Shown: positions 33,320 through 42,590 of the stretch, in pieces
Layout of the letters: each line of letters begins with the position of its first letter
How positions within the stretch are numbered: the stretch's first letter is position 1
NCBI RefSeq assembly: GCF_000708045.1
Contig: NZ_ANIE01000003.1
Coordinates: 744,001-808,000 of the forward strand
Origin: Marinobacter nitratireducens
GTDB taxonomy: Bacteria > Pseudomonadota > Gammaproteobacteria > Pseudomonadales > Oleiphilaceae
DNA length: 64,000 bases
Reading direction: 5' to 3'
Notes under the pieces: generated by a model
Database searches by the model: none
The model's input: only the letters and a program-made list of their open reading frames with translations
Told to the model about the DNA's origin: nothing
Program-made: the position numbers and the translations under genes

Positions 33320-34809
33320 TCGTGAAGCGGCGTGTTTGTCTTCTGGTTGGCCATGTAGAGCGCCAGCATCCGGTGAAAAGCCTCTTCGGGGCGCAGGGAT
33401 TCACAGAGCTGCTCGGTGATGTGGCGCTGCCATCGGGCGCCGGTCATACCGGTCTCGATCCGGCCTTCAATGATCCCCAACAGCCGAGTGATTTCAGATT
33501 CGTCTACGGCCGTGCTCAGTAATGCGTTCCTCGCTCTTGGCAGCAGTTCCCGGGCGATGGTCAGCAGTGGCATATCCTGTAACTGGACCTGATCCTTGTG
33601 GGGCCAGATAACTTCTGCACCGATGCCGTATTTGGCGGCTCGGTAAAAATTGTGTTCGGTGTAATGGAACGGAAGTATGGAAGTCAGGTGCTGAATATCA
33701 TCCAGCACGGCCAACGCCGCCCCGATCACGAACAGCCCGTTCGCGCACATGTCCACCGCCGTCGGACCTGCCGGCATGGAACGAAGCTCGATGCGCAGGT
33801 GCCCTCCCTCGGTATGGTCAAAGATGGCCCGGTTCCAGGGCCACGTTGTTCCCTGGTGCAGGCGTAGCTCGGCCAACGTAGGCACCTCTCCACGGTCAAC
33901 CACCGCCATCGGATCCTCATCGGACATCGCCGGGATGATCGGCGGATACAGCGATGCCGATGCAGCAAACAGTTCCCAAGCGCTTCGGGCCCAGCCGTTT
34001 CCATAATAGACCCGGGGCGGATGGCGCCAAGTTTTATGGTTGGGGGATCGGCTGTCGATGGATTGTTTGAACAGGGCTATCCGGGTTTCATCCCACAGGT
34101 GGTGGCCAAACAGGCTCGGCGAATTGCTGGCCAGCGCCAGCGCAATCGGGGTAACCAGCTGGACTGCATTGAAGTAATCGGCAAAACGGTCGGCCGGCAC
34201 CCGCCAGTGAAGCTGGAATGACGTGTTCGCCCCTTCCATGTAGACGTCGTCTGCTTCCAGGTTGATCACGTCGTTGCCACCGATGTGAATGCTGAATGGC
34301 TCGCCCCGTTGCCGGATCAAAGCCTTGGATAGCGCGTGGTAACGGGGCACATCGGTCATCACATGCGCGCCCATGTCCGACTGGCGGAGCGTTGGGAGTA
34401 TACCGATTGGCACCAGTTCGCCATTCAGCGGGGCCGCCTGCTGGTTGATTCGATGAATGGCAGCGAGCAACTCCTGCTCTGTTCGGGCAAACGGATCACC
34501 ATTGAACGCCTGGGGGCTCAAGTTGTACTCAAGATTGAAGCGATTGAGTTCAACGGTGAGTTGAGGGTCATTAACCCGAGCGGCGATGTCAGTATTGATG
34601 GGTAGTACACGCAGGTCAGGGTCTACGATGTAAAACTCGACCTCAGCCCCAATCGAACTCTCCCCCACCCCAAAGCCCGGTCGTTCCAGAAGACGACTCA
34701 GCGCTTTAAGGTCCGTCCGAACCTTGGCCGCAAAACGCTCAAACTCTTTTGCCGTAAATTCCGACTTCTCTATCGACAGCCCCACAGCAACGTCGCCTTC
34801 ATGGCTCAC
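33301..34809 (-). CDS. Glutamate-cysteine ligase-like carboxylate-amine ligase (GCS2 family)
   Basis: 502-residue enzyme of the GCS2 group. GAEVEFYIVDPDLRVLPINTD near residue 53 is the substrate/ATP-binding start of the fold, with EYNLSPQAF, HIGGNDVIN and HLRIELRSMPAGPTAVDM further on. The family includes YbdK, a weak gamma-glutamylcysteine ligase. It lies upstream of, and overlaps, the M14 deacylase, so the two share a transcript. Confidence 0.85.
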   Translation of the reverse strand: MSHEGDVAVGLSIEKSEFTAKEFERFAAKVRTDLKALSRLLERPGFGVGESSIGAEVEFYIVDPDLRVLPINTDIAARVNDPQLTVELNRFNLEYNLSPQAFNGDPFARTEQELLAAIHRINQQAAPLNGELVPIGILPTLRQSDMGAHVMTDVPRYHALSKALIRQRGEPFSIHIGGNDVINLEADDVYMEGANTSFQLHWRVPADRFADYFNAVQLVTPIALALASNSPSLFGHHLWDETRIALFKQSIDSRSPNHKTWRHPPRVYYGNGWARSAWELFAASASLYPPIIPAMSDEDPMAVVDRGEVPTLAELRLHQGTTWPWNRAIFDHTEGGHLRIELRSMPAGPTAVDMCANGLFVIGAALAVLDDIQHLTSILPFHYTEHNFYRAAKYGIGAEVIWPHKDQVQLQDMPLLTIARELLPRARNALLSTAVDESEITRLLGIIEGRIETGMTGARWQRHITEQLCESLRPEEAFHRMLALYMANQKTNTPLHEWTTTP

Positions 34810-34880
34810 CTACTTTGATAGTAGCGGAAATCCATAAGCCGTGTGGCAGCGCCCCATGATTTGGGGGGTATTATGAGGTA

Positions 34881-35420
34881 GTGTTTATTCGAGACAGCGG
34901 AAAGGAGCATTGGCTCCAGCAAAAAAGGGAATTTGGCGTGGATAAATATCTGGTTACCCGCGAAGAAATCGAACAGTACGAAGGCGTTTCCAAAACACAC
35001 TTCCTTAACGAGAATGCCAGGCGCATCAACAAATCGTTAGGCGACCTGACCGGTCTTACCGGGTTTGGTTTCCATATCATTGAGATTGAACCCGGTCACC
35101 AATCCACCGAGTTGCACCGCCATCATCATGAAGATGAGTGCGTTTACATCCTTGATGGTGAAGCCGAGGCCACCGTCGGCGAGTCACGATTCGCCGTTAA
35201 GGCAGGAGATTTTCTGGGGTACCGTGCGGGAGGCGAGGCTCACACATTGCGAAATACCGGGAGTTCAACGCTCCGGTGCATTGTCGTGGGCCAGCGGCTG
35301 GACCACGATGTGGGTGATTACCCTGAGAAGAAAAAACGGATATACCGAAATAAAGGCCTGGCCTGGAACCTCGTCGATCTCGATCAGATTGAGGAGCCCG
35401 TCGCAGGCAAAAAGGCCTGA
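34881..35420 (+). CDS. Cupin-domain protein
   Basis: 179-residue single-cupin protein. The metal motif HRHHHEDECVYILDGEAEATVGE (around residue 75) and the second motif GGEAHTLRNTG are complete. The start at GTG 34881 follows GAGG; a later GTG at 34938 also has a good ribosome binding site, giving a shorter protein. Substrate unknown. It is divergent from the GCS2-like gene. Confidence 0.78.
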   Translation: MFIRDSGKEHWLQQKREFGVDKYLVTREEIEQYEGVSKTHFLNENARRINKSLGDLTGLTGFGFHIIEIEPGHQSTELHRHHHEDECVYILDGEAEATVGESRFAVKAGDFLGYRAGGEAHTLRNTGSSTLRCIVVGQRLDHDVGDYPEKKKRIYRNKGLAWNLVDLDQIEEPVAGKKA

Positions 35421-35508
35421 GACGAAACTTCCTCTCAAGCTGAACGCCCAATAGGTTTCCTACGCGAGCAGATCCAGCCCCCGAAAAATCAGGTAATCAG
35501 GTACCTTT

Positions 35509-35718
35509 ATGCTGCAACCAATCACAGGTTTCCACAAAGACGATGAAAACCACTGGGTTGCGGAGCTTTCCTGTGGGCATTTCCAACACGTACGTCACGA
35601 CCCACCCTGGACAAACCGACCGTGGACACAGAGCGAAGCCGGTCGTAATGGCATGGTCGGTTTCGAGCTCAACTGCGTAAAGTGCGACAACGGTGACCCC
35701 AGAGATCAGAACACCTGA
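35509..35718 (+). CDS. DUF3565 small protein
   Basis: 69-residue protein matching DUF3565. It has the conserved FHKDDENHWVAELSCGHFQHVRHDPPW with a possible metal site (CGHxxHxRH) and a final LNCVKCD pair. Function unknown. A 14-bp hairpin (35689-35735) overlaps its end. Confidence 0.8.
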   Translation: MLQPITGFHKDDENHWVAELSCGHFQHVRHDPPWTNRPWTQSEAGRNGMVGFELNCVKCDNGDPRDQNT

Positions 35719-35735
35719 CCCCTGGGATCACCGTT
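35689..35735 (+). terminator. Inverted repeat over the DUF3565 stop
   Basis: AACGGTGACCCCAG (35689-35702) pairs with CTGGGATCACCGTT (35722-35735) with one mismatch over 14 bp. The loop is 19 bases and no T tract follows, so it is only a possible rho-dependent or attenuating structure between DUF3565 and the TonB receptor. Confidence 0.4.
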
Positions 35736-35775
35736 GCACTGCCAACTGAATTTTCCGGCCAAAGCTTGTAACGCT

Positions 35776-35794
35776 AACGATAATTGTTATCATT
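35776..35794. promoter_or_regulatory. Fur box upstream of the TonB receptor
   Basis: The sequence GATAATTGTTATC (35779-35791) forms a 13-base palindrome with a TTG centre and, with flanks, fits the classic Fur site GATAATGATAATCATTATC well. It sits about 35 bases upstream of the receptor start. Confidence 0.75.
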
Positions 35795-35819
35795 CGCTTC
35801 CGTAAATTAACGGAGGTTC

Positions 35820-37931
35820 ATGATACGAATGAAAACTCACAAAACGCATCTCAGTCAGTTAATCGCCCTCACCTCACTGTTTGGCGCCAGCGCATATGCC
35901 CTGGCGCAACAGCAGACGCAGGAAGAAGCCCCCAGTCTGGAGACCCTGGAAGTGGTTTCCGATGCCATCTCCACTCCGAGCTACTCAGATCTGGAAAAGG
36001 AACCCAAGGTCGGCAAAATGGATGTCCCTGTCGAAGAGCAGCCTTACTCGGTGTCCGTGGTTGACCGGAGTTTTATTGAGGATTCCGGAGCCAAAACCAT
36101 TCAGGATGCCCTGCTCTACACGCCCGGCGTTTATGCCGGTGGGTTCGGGTTCGACACGCGGATTGATTCCGCCAAAGTCCGGGGTGTAGACGCCGGCCGT
36201 TACCTGGATGGACTGCGTCAGATTTATGGCTCCTATAACACAGTCCGTACCAATGTTTACGCCCTGGAGAGCATCGAGGTTCTCAAAGGCCCCTCTTCCA
36301 TGCTCTACGGCCAGGGCGACCTGGGTGGCATTATCAATTCCGTGTCGAAGCTGCCCAAAGAAGAGTCCGAGGGCGAAATCTGGGCCCAGTATGGCACCTT
36401 CAATCGCAAGCAACTGGCGGTGGATGTCACCGGCCCGGCGACGGAAAACGGCGAACTGTTGTACCGGCTGGTTGCGCTTGGACGGGACAGTGACACCCAG
36501 GTTGATTATGTCGAAGATGACGGTTACCAGATCTCCCCATCCCTCACCTGGCGGCCCAGCGATTCCACCAGCGTTTCCCTGTTGCTGAATCGTCAGGAGA
36601 ACAAAGGACAGGTATCCGCCCAGTTCCTGCCTCAGGCCGGCACTCTGGATCCGGGTTCACAGGGGTATATCGGCTCTGAACGGTTCGTGGGCGAGCCCGG
36701 TTGGGATCGTTATGATCGTGAGAAAACCGAGGCTACGTTGTTCCTGGATCATCAGCTGAACGAGAGCTGGGGAGTGTCCGCAACCGCACGATACACGCGC
36801 TCCAGCACCGAAAACCGTGAACACTGGGTCAGGATTCCAAGTGTTCCCGATGCCAATGGCGAGGTTGCACGAACTATCTATACCGCGGATGCGGAAACCC
36901 GCATATTCAACTTCGACGCCCGCCTGGAGGGGGATATCGATTTCGGCATCACACGCCATCAGATCATCGTTGGTGCGGATCGCCAGGATGCCCGCTGGGA
37001 ACAGTCCAACTATTTCTACGGGTATGGTCTGGGTGGAACGTTCGATGTGTACGATCCCCAATACGGCAACCTGAACGATTCCGTGATCACGCCATCCGAC
37101 CGGCCAGACAACGAGATCGAGCAGTTCGGCCTCTATGTGGCGGATCACATTGAGATCGGCCCAGTAGTCGTTTCGGCCGGGCTCCGCCATGACTGGGCGG
37201 AAAACCGACGCCTGAACCTGACCGGTGCGGATACCGTCAGCGACGAGGAGGCAACCACGGGCCGCGCCGGCGTAATGTACCGCTTCGATAACGGCCTTTC
37301 ACCCTACATCAGCTACGCAGAAGCGTTCAGCATGAATCTGGGCACCGACGGAACTGCGTCCGCGAATACCCTGAAACCCACTACGGGTGAACAGCAGGAA
37401 GCCGGCATCAAGTATGTCTCTCCAGACCGCTCACTGGGCGTGACGGCAGCTTACTTCGACATTGAGCAGAAAAACCGTGTAAGTGATGGTTCCACACCGG
37501 GCGGCGTCGAACAGACCGGCGGTGTAATCCATGGCTGGGAGCTGCAGGTCAACAAGCGCTGGCAGCAGTTTGAAACCCAGTTGGCGTACACCGATATGAA
37601 CGCCAAGGATGACGTATCTGGTAACCGCCTGCCCTTCGTGGCGGAGCGCCAGGCCTCCTGGTGGAACCAGCTCTATCTCGGCAGCAACTGGCGCTTTGGT
37701 GCCGGTGTTCGCTACGTCGGTGACAATGTGGGTTCAGGTGGTGCGCCCCGCGTTCCGTCCGTCACACTGTACGATGCCATGATCGGCTATATGTGGCGCA
37801 ACTGGGACTTCAGCGTTGATGCCAAGAACCTCGCGGATGAGGAGTACATTACCTGGTGCCGTTACGAGGGCGGCGACTGTGGCTACGGTGAACGGCGCAC
37901 CGTGAATGCCAACGCCCGATACCGTTTCTGA
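35820..37931 (+). CDS. TonB-dependent siderophore receptor
   Basis: 703-residue outer membrane receptor. A signal peptide ends ALA near residue 29, followed by the plug with EEQPYSVSVVDRSFIED and ending near LKGPSSMLYGQGDLGGIINSVSK, then the beta-barrel with a terminal Phe (NANARYRF). The plug opening and SMLYGQGDLGG are typical of ferric-siderophore receptors (FoxA/FhuE group); which siderophore is unknown. GGAGG precedes the ATG. A Fur box lies upstream. No siderophore synthesis genes are nearby. Confidence 0.9.
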   Translation: MIRMKTHKTHLSQLIALTSLFGASAYALAQQQTQEEAPSLETLEVVSDAISTPSYSDLEKEPKVGKMDVPVEEQPYSVSVVDRSFIEDSGAKTIQDALLYTPGVYAGGFGFDTRIDSAKVRGVDAGRYLDGLRQIYGSYNTVRTNVYALESIEVLKGPSSMLYGQGDLGGIINSVSKLPKEESEGEIWAQYGTFNRKQLAVDVTGPATENGELLYRLVALGRDSDTQVDYVEDDGYQISPSLTWRPSDSTSVSLLLNRQENKGQVSAQFLPQAGTLDPGSQGYIGSERFVGEPGWDRYDREKTEATLFLDHQLNESWGVSATARYTRSSTENREHWVRIPSVPDANGEVARTIYTADAETRIFNFDARLEGDIDFGITRHQIIVGADRQDARWEQSNYFYGYGLGGTFDVYDPQYGNLNDSVITPSDRPDNEIEQFGLYVADHIEIGPVVVSAGLRHDWAENRRLNLTGADTVSDEEATTGRAGVMYRFDNGLSPYISYAEAFSMNLGTDGTASANTLKPTTGEQQEAGIKYVSPDRSLGVTAAYFDIEQKNRVSDGSTPGGVEQTGGVIHGWELQVNKRWQQFETQLAYTDMNAKDDVSGNRLPFVAERQASWWNQLYLGSNWRFGAGVRYVGDNVGSGGAPRVPSVTLYDAMIGYMWRNWDFSVDAKNLADEEYITWCRYEGGDCGYGERRTVNANARYRF

Positions 37932-38029
37932 TCGATTCGGAATGCGCACGACACCCCTTGCCGCACGGGTGTCGTGCCGGTGTTGTATGATTATCGCTTC
38001 TGGAAGGTTTCTATATGAGGTCTTGATTC

Positions 38030-38869
38030 TTGGAGCGGTTCATAGGTTTTATTTTTTCCCTGGTGATCATCGTTCTACTCGCGTTGCTCGTGCGACGGGG
38101 ATTGGACCACCTTGCCGATCGCCGAAGAATCGCTCAGCTGGCATCGCTACAATCCGAACACCCGGACCCCTTTTCCCTCCACATGATCAAGGATCTGCCC
38201 GAGCCCGCCCGGCGTTTCTTCCAGTTCTGCATTGAACCCGGCACTCCCCTCTTCACGGTGGCATTCATCAACATGACCGGGCAGTTCGGAATGGGTACCA
38301 AAGCCAAACCAGATTACTTGAAGATGGCAGCCAACCAGGCCCTGGCCTGCCCTGCGGGGTTTGTCTGGAAGATGAACGCAACACGGGGGCTGATGAGGGT
38401 GTCCGGATCTGACAGCGCGTCCTGGACACGGTTCTGGCTGATGGGTTTGCTACCCGTGGCGCGCATGGGCAACAACCCCGACCATAAACGCTCAGCCTTC
38501 GGCCGCTACGTGTCTGAGGCAGTCATTTGGTCGCCAGCGGCTGTGCTACCAGGCCCTGATGTCGAATGGACGTTGATAGGCAACGATTGCGCTCGTGTGA
38601 CGGTCCGGCATGACGAGCTTGAACAATCGGTCGACATCACGGTGGATGAAGACGGTCGTCCAACCACCGTCAGCTTTGAGCGCTGGACCAATGCCAACCC
38701 CGAGAAGCGGTATCAGCTCCAGCCGTTTGGTGCGTTCCTCTCGGATTATGAGTCGTTTCAGGGCTTCCGGTTGCCGACGCACGTTGAGGCGGGCAATGAC
38801 TTTGGAACGGATCGTTACTTCCCCTTTTTTATCGCGGACGTTCGGTCCATCATGTTCCCCCCCAAATGA
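38030..38869 (+). CDS. DUF6544-family membrane-anchored protein
   Basis: 279-residue protein with one N-terminal membrane segment (residues about 4-22). The layout DLPEPARRFFQFCIEPGTPL, MTGQFGMG, ANQALACPAGFVWKM and FGRYVSEAVIWSPAAVLP matches the DUF6544 family. Start is TTG 38030, 9 bases after an AGG. Function unknown. The next gene begins 15 bases later, so they may be cotranscribed. Confidence 0.65.
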   Translation: MERFIGFIFSLVIIVLLALLVRRGLDHLADRRRIAQLASLQSEHPDPFSLHMIKDLPEPARRFFQFCIEPGTPLFTVAFINMTGQFGMGTKAKPDYLKMAANQALACPAGFVWKMNATRGLMRVSGSDSASWTRFWLMGLLPVARMGNNPDHKRSAFGRYVSEAVIWSPAAVLPGPDVEWTLIGNDCARVTVRHDELEQSVDITVDEDGRPTTVSFERWTNANPEKRYQLQPFGAFLSDYESFQGFRLPTHVEAGNDFGTDRYFPFFIADVRSIMFPPK

Positions 38870-38884
38870 GACAGGGAGAACCTC

Positions 38885-39202
38885 ATGTCAGAGCTCGCGA
38901 ATACACCTGAACCACCCTATTACGCCGTCATTTTTTCCAGCCATCGCACCGATGGCGACAATGGCTATGCAGCCATGGCGGACCGGATGGTTGAGCTTGC
39001 CGCTCAGCAGCCCGGCTTCCTCGGCATGGAATCCGCCCGTGAAGATCTGGGCATTACCGTGTCCTACTGGGAAAGCCCCGACGCCATCCGAAACTGGAAG
39101 CAAAACGCAGAACACCGGGAAGCCCAACGCCGTGGGCATGAGCAGTGGTATTCAGGATTCAAGGTTCGGGTGGCGAAGGTTGAGCGGGATTACGGGATCT
39201 GA
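38885..39202 (+). CDS. Antibiotic biosynthesis monooxygenase (ABM) domain protein
   Basis: 105-residue dimeric alpha-beta barrel protein. The pattern YYAVIFSSHRTDGDNGYAAMADRMVELAAQQPGFLGMES followed by SYWESPDAIRNWKQNAEHREAQRRG is characteristic of the ABM family, which includes heme and quinone monooxygenases. The particular reaction is unknown. A GGGAG ribosome binding site precedes the ATG. Confidence 0.85.
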   Translation: MSELANTPEPPYYAVIFSSHRTDGDNGYAAMADRMVELAAQQPGFLGMESAREDLGITVSYWESPDAIRNWKQNAEHREAQRRGHEQWYSGFKVRVAKVERDYGI

Positions 39203-39212
39203 CTCCGGAACC

Positions 39213-40136
39213 ATGAACAAAACCTACAAAGCACGCATCGAAAACGTCATCCGGTACATCGAAGCGAACCTGGATGCCCGGCTGACTCTTACGGACATCG
39301 CCGAAATCAGTCACTTCTCGCCTTACCACTTCCACCGTATTTTTTCGGGGATCATGGGCGAAACGCTTAATGACTTCATGTCCAGGCGACGGCTTGAGCG
39401 GGCGGTTAATCAGCTCATTTTCAAGCCTGACCTGCCCATTACACAGATTGCACTGGCCAGTGGATTTTCATCCAGTGCTAACTTTTCCAAGGCCGTTAAG
39501 CTGCATTTCGGGTATAGCCCTTCAGAGCTTCGAAACCCGGATAAAGTGCAGGACAGCAAGATTGGAAAACTCTTTAGCAAGTATGGAAAAGAGTTCCAAC
39601 CCTCTGATTTGTATCCTTCTCGCATCACAACTGACGTGATGAACCAAACGGAATTAAAGGATACAACTATGAAAATCGAAGTACGGGATCTGGAACGGAA
39701 ATCGGTTTGTACCCTGGCCTCGCCAAAGGGATATGAGCCCGACGGTATCTATGCCGCCTGGGATAAACTCATTACCTGGGCTGACAACCACGGCATCAAA
39801 CCTCAGGATCAGCAGCGATTCGCACTGGCTTTTGATAACCCAACCGTGACGCCGCTCGATAAATGCCGCTACACCGCCTCGATTGTGGTTGATGAGGGCG
39901 TGACGGTTAACCCACCGTTCGAATTGGCCGAAATCCCGAACGGCAAGTACGCGGTGCTGTACTATAAGGGCCCGGTTGAGGAAACCATTAACGCCCAACT
40001 GAGCATCTATTCCGACTGGCTTCCAGATAGTGGCTTCGAGCCTGACAACTATCCCCTGATGGAACGCTACCTGAACGATGCCAGGGAAGATGGGTACGTG
40101 GAAATGGAAATTTTCGTGAAGCTGAAGGAGATCTAG
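39213..40136 (+). CDS. AraC-family regulator with GyrI-like effector domain
   Basis: 307-residue Rob/SoxS-like protein. Two AraC helix-turn-helix motifs occupy residues 1-110 (LTLTDIAEISHFSPYHFHRIFSG and ITQIALASGFSSSANFSKAV). A GyrI-like small-molecule-binding domain follows (about 155-307) with FELAEIPNGKYAVLYYKGPVEE and EMEIFVKL. The start at 39213 is just after the ABM gene. Such proteins sense hydrophobic ligands and regulate efflux or stress genes. Confidence 0.88.
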   Translation: MNKTYKARIENVIRYIEANLDARLTLTDIAEISHFSPYHFHRIFSGIMGETLNDFMSRRRLERAVNQLIFKPDLPITQIALASGFSSSANFSKAVKLHFGYSPSELRNPDKVQDSKIGKLFSKYGKEFQPSDLYPSRITTDVMNQTELKDTTMKIEVRDLERKSVCTLASPKGYEPDGIYAAWDKLITWADNHGIKPQDQQRFALAFDNPTVTPLDKCRYTASIVVDEGVTVNPPFELAEIPNGKYAVLYYKGPVEETINAQLSIYSDWLPDSGFEPDNYPLMERYLNDAREDGYVEMEIFVKLKEI

Positions 40137-40171
40137 TGCCTTCTGCTGAGCGGTAGCAAGGTACGTTATTC

Positions 40172-40570
40172 ATGATCAAATCAATTGCCCTGGCGGGACT
40201 GCTTATTGTCCTGCTGGGCTTTGTCGGTATTCAGTATTACATAACCTCGGTGCCTGATCTTGAAGCCCCCATTGGGGTCGAGGAAGTTCGGGATATCGAA
40301 TCCGAAAAGTCGTTGGTGGTGACGCTGGTAGACGCTGACGGCTCGCGCTTCGTCGTCGGTCTGCGAGGGGATGTCAGCAAACCGGAGGATGCGGCTCTTT
40401 TCTATATACGTAACCCGGATGTGATCCCCTATGTATTCTGGCCTGGCCTTCGCAGCAACGATGAAAAGCGGGTTCTGGAGATGTTGGAAGACTGGCTCGA
40501 ATCCCACGCTACCGATACCCACACGGCTGCGGTCAAGCGCATTCATTCCGTGTTAAAAGCACGCAACTGA
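40172..40570 (+). CDS. Membrane-anchored protein of unknown function
   Basis: 132-residue protein with one N-terminal hydrophobic helix (IALAGLLIVLLGFVGIQYYI) and a periplasmic domain of mixed alpha/beta character. No family or motif was recognised. It is on the same strand as, and 35 bases after, the AraC-GyrI gene. Confidence 0.6.
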   Translation: MIKSIALAGLLIVLLGFVGIQYYITSVPDLEAPIGVEEVRDIESEKSLVVTLVDADGSRFVVGLRGDVSKPEDAALFYIRNPDVIPYVFWPGLRSNDEKRVLEMLEDWLESHATDTHTAAVKRIHSVLKARN

Positions 40571-40596
40571 GTGGCCTCTAAATCACGCAAGTCATC

Positions 40597-41073
40597 ATGA
40601 CCTTATCGATCACAATACATCCGTTCCGCGATTCCGAGACAGAGTCTCTGGTGTCGCTGTTTACTGAATCTGTCCATACACTGGCAACGACGGAATACAC
40701 CGCCGAGCAGAGAGCTGCGTGGGCGCCGACCGACCCGGATATGGACGGATGGCGACAACGATTTCAGGAATGCCAGACACTGGTTGCCGAGGAGGAAGGC
40801 ATTCCCCTGGGTTTTATCTCCTTCGAACCCGATGGGCACATCGACCTTCTTTACACAGCGCCGGACGCCGCCAGGCAAGGCGTAGCGTCTGCACTGTTGG
40901 GCGAGGCTGTGCGCCAACTGTCTGCATCCGGCTCAAGAACCTTCTACACTGAAGCGAGCCTGATTGCCGCACCCTTTTTCAAACGTCATGGGTTTGAGGT
41001 TATCGAAGAACAGAGGGTTTTCAGAGGCGGAGTTGGCTTTCGGAGGTATCTGATGCGAAAGGAGTCGGCATGA
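40597..41073 (+). CDS. GNAT-family N-acetyltransferase
   Basis: 158-residue GNAT acetyltransferase similar to YafP-type proteins. Motif A is at DLLYTAPDAARQGVASALLGEAV (Q/RxxGxA with a Gly to Gln entry), followed by TEASLIAAPFFKRHGFEV. The substrate is unknown. Its stop overlaps the following AraC gene by four bases. Confidence 0.85.
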   Translation: MTLSITIHPFRDSETESLVSLFTESVHTLATTEYTAEQRAAWAPTDPDMDGWRQRFQECQTLVAEEEGIPLGFISFEPDGHIDLLYTAPDAARQGVASALLGEAVRQLSASGSRTFYTEASLIAAPFFKRHGFEVIEEQRVFRGGVGFRRYLMRKESA

Positions 41074-41939
41074 AAACCATTGGAACTTCACGCGACGCAG
41101 TTGCTAAACCCGTTTTCTGGCGGGATGACCGGATACCCCACGTGGAGTTACGCCAGGTCAGCGATGGCCGCAAGGTCTGTTATGCCCCTCACAGCCACAC
41201 CCAGTGGTCTATCGGAGCGATTACCGGCGGAGAAAGCACCTTCCAGTACCGTGACAACCAGTACTGGATCAATGAAGGCGACCTTGTGTTGATGAACCCG
41301 GAGTGGGTGCATGCCTGCAATCCCATCGCGGACCGGCCCTGGGCCTATTTCATGCTCTACGTCGACACTGGCTGGCTCACAGATCTGCGCTACCGGGCGG
41401 GCCTGCTGGCAGCGCCACAATGGCGGGATATCCCCACACCGGTTATATCTGACCCCATCTGGTTCCAGCGATACTGTCGGATGGCGGAATGCCTTCTGGA
41501 CAACAACCGGGAGCTTCTGGACAAACAGACGGAAGTGGTCGAATTCCTTTCTGATCTGATGCATGAACTGGCTGAGCAACCTGAGGAGCCTTCAGCCCGC
41601 ACGCCCGGCCCTATGCTTGAACTTGCGCGCTACCTGGATGAGCACGCTGCAGAGGAATTGTCCCTGGATACGCTCTGCGAACGCTCAGGTTACAGCAGCG
41701 GCCACCTGATCCGGGCGTTCAAACAGCACTTCGGACTCACACCCCACGCCTATCTGGTGAATCGCCGTATTCAGCTTGGGCGTGACGAACTGAGGCATGG
41801 CACTCCAATTGCCGAGGTCGCGCAGAACGCAGGCTTTGCAGACCAACCTCACTTCCATCGCACCTTCAAAAAGCTGATGGCCGCGACGCCAAACCAGTAT
41901 CAGGCAAAGCTCATCCGATCAGCAGATAAACACAGCTGA
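41070..41939 (+). CDS. AraC-family regulator with cupin sensor
   Basis: 289-residue AraC protein. A cupin-like ligand domain (AraC-type; residues about 15-115, with APHSHTQWSIGAITGG and LVLMNPEWVHACNP) precedes a C-terminal DNA-binding domain with LCERSGYSSGHLIRAFKQHFG and QNAGFADQPHFHRTFKKLMAATP. It overlaps the GNAT gene by four bases and is convergent with the LysE exporter by 29 bases. AraC-LysE pairs often regulate amino acid export, so it may control the neighbouring LysE. Confidence 0.88.
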   Translation: MKTIGTSRDAVAKPVFWRDDRIPHVELRQVSDGRKVCYAPHSHTQWSIGAITGGESTFQYRDNQYWINEGDLVLMNPEWVHACNPIADRPWAYFMLYVDTGWLTDLRYRAGLLAAPQWRDIPTPVISDPIWFQRYCRMAECLLDNNRELLDKQTEVVEFLSDLMHELAEQPEEPSARTPGPMLELARYLDEHAAEELSLDTLCERSGYSSGHLIRAFKQHFGLTPHAYLVNRRIQLGRDELRHGTPIAEVAQNAGFADQPHFHRTFKKLMAATPNQYQAKLIRSADKHS

Positions 41940-42504
41940 GCGCCAACAGAAGAGCCAGCGTCCGGTTTACTGCGACGAGCACTGAAGGTTTCTGGACATG
42001 TTGGCGAAGAAAGGCGCCCGCATAGACCCAGCAGGATAAGGACAGCCAACAGATCGGCAGATAGAGCGAGGCAAAGAGCAGTACCTGATCCAGTTCATTG
42101 GCGCTGGTGTATGCCCCGATACCAGAAGCCGACGCCAGCCAGGCCTTGGGGTTCAGCCACTGCATCAGCGCTCCTGTGCCGAATCCAGGGGCATTGGCCT
42201 CGTCGTCATCCGGTAACACACCTTTGTCAGCGGCGAGCCGGATACTCAAATACAGCAGAAACCCGACACCTGCCCAGCGAAGAAGGCTTTCAAGCACGGG
42301 TACCAGTGTAAGAATCGAGTACAGGCCTAAACCAACACCGATAAACAGCGCGATGAAACCCAATGTGGCGCCGGTTACGAATACCAGCCCCCTCGAAATC
42401 GGGTAGCGAGTTCCGCTGCTGAGGCACATCAGGTTCACGGGACCCGGCGAAATGGAGGCCGCCAGCGCGAAGGCGGACATGGGCAGGATAAGGGACAGTG
42501 TCAC
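41911..42504 (-). CDS. LysE/RhtB-family amino acid exporter
   Basis: 197-residue membrane protein with six hydrophobic segments. The N-terminal SISPGPVNLMCLSSG and GATLGFIALFIGVGLG match the LysE translocator family, as does the later LNPKAWLASASGIGAY. It exports an amino acid or related compound; the substrate is unknown. The convergent AraC gene overlaps its end. Confidence 0.88.
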   Translation of the reverse strand: MTLSLILPMSAFALAASISPGPVNLMCLSSGTRYPISRGLVFVTGATLGFIALFIGVGLGLYSILTLVPVLESLLRWAGVGFLLYLSIRLAADKGVLPDDDEANAPGFGTGALMQWLNPKAWLASASGIGAYTSANELDQVLLFASLYLPICWLSLSCWVYAGAFLRQHVQKPSVLVAVNRTLALLLALSCVYLLIG

Positions 42505-42590
42505 GGCAAGTTACTCCTCTAGACGAATAGCCGGAGTTTGCCCGTATCCGAACCCGGGATATTGAACAAAATTGATGTATGAGCCAAACG

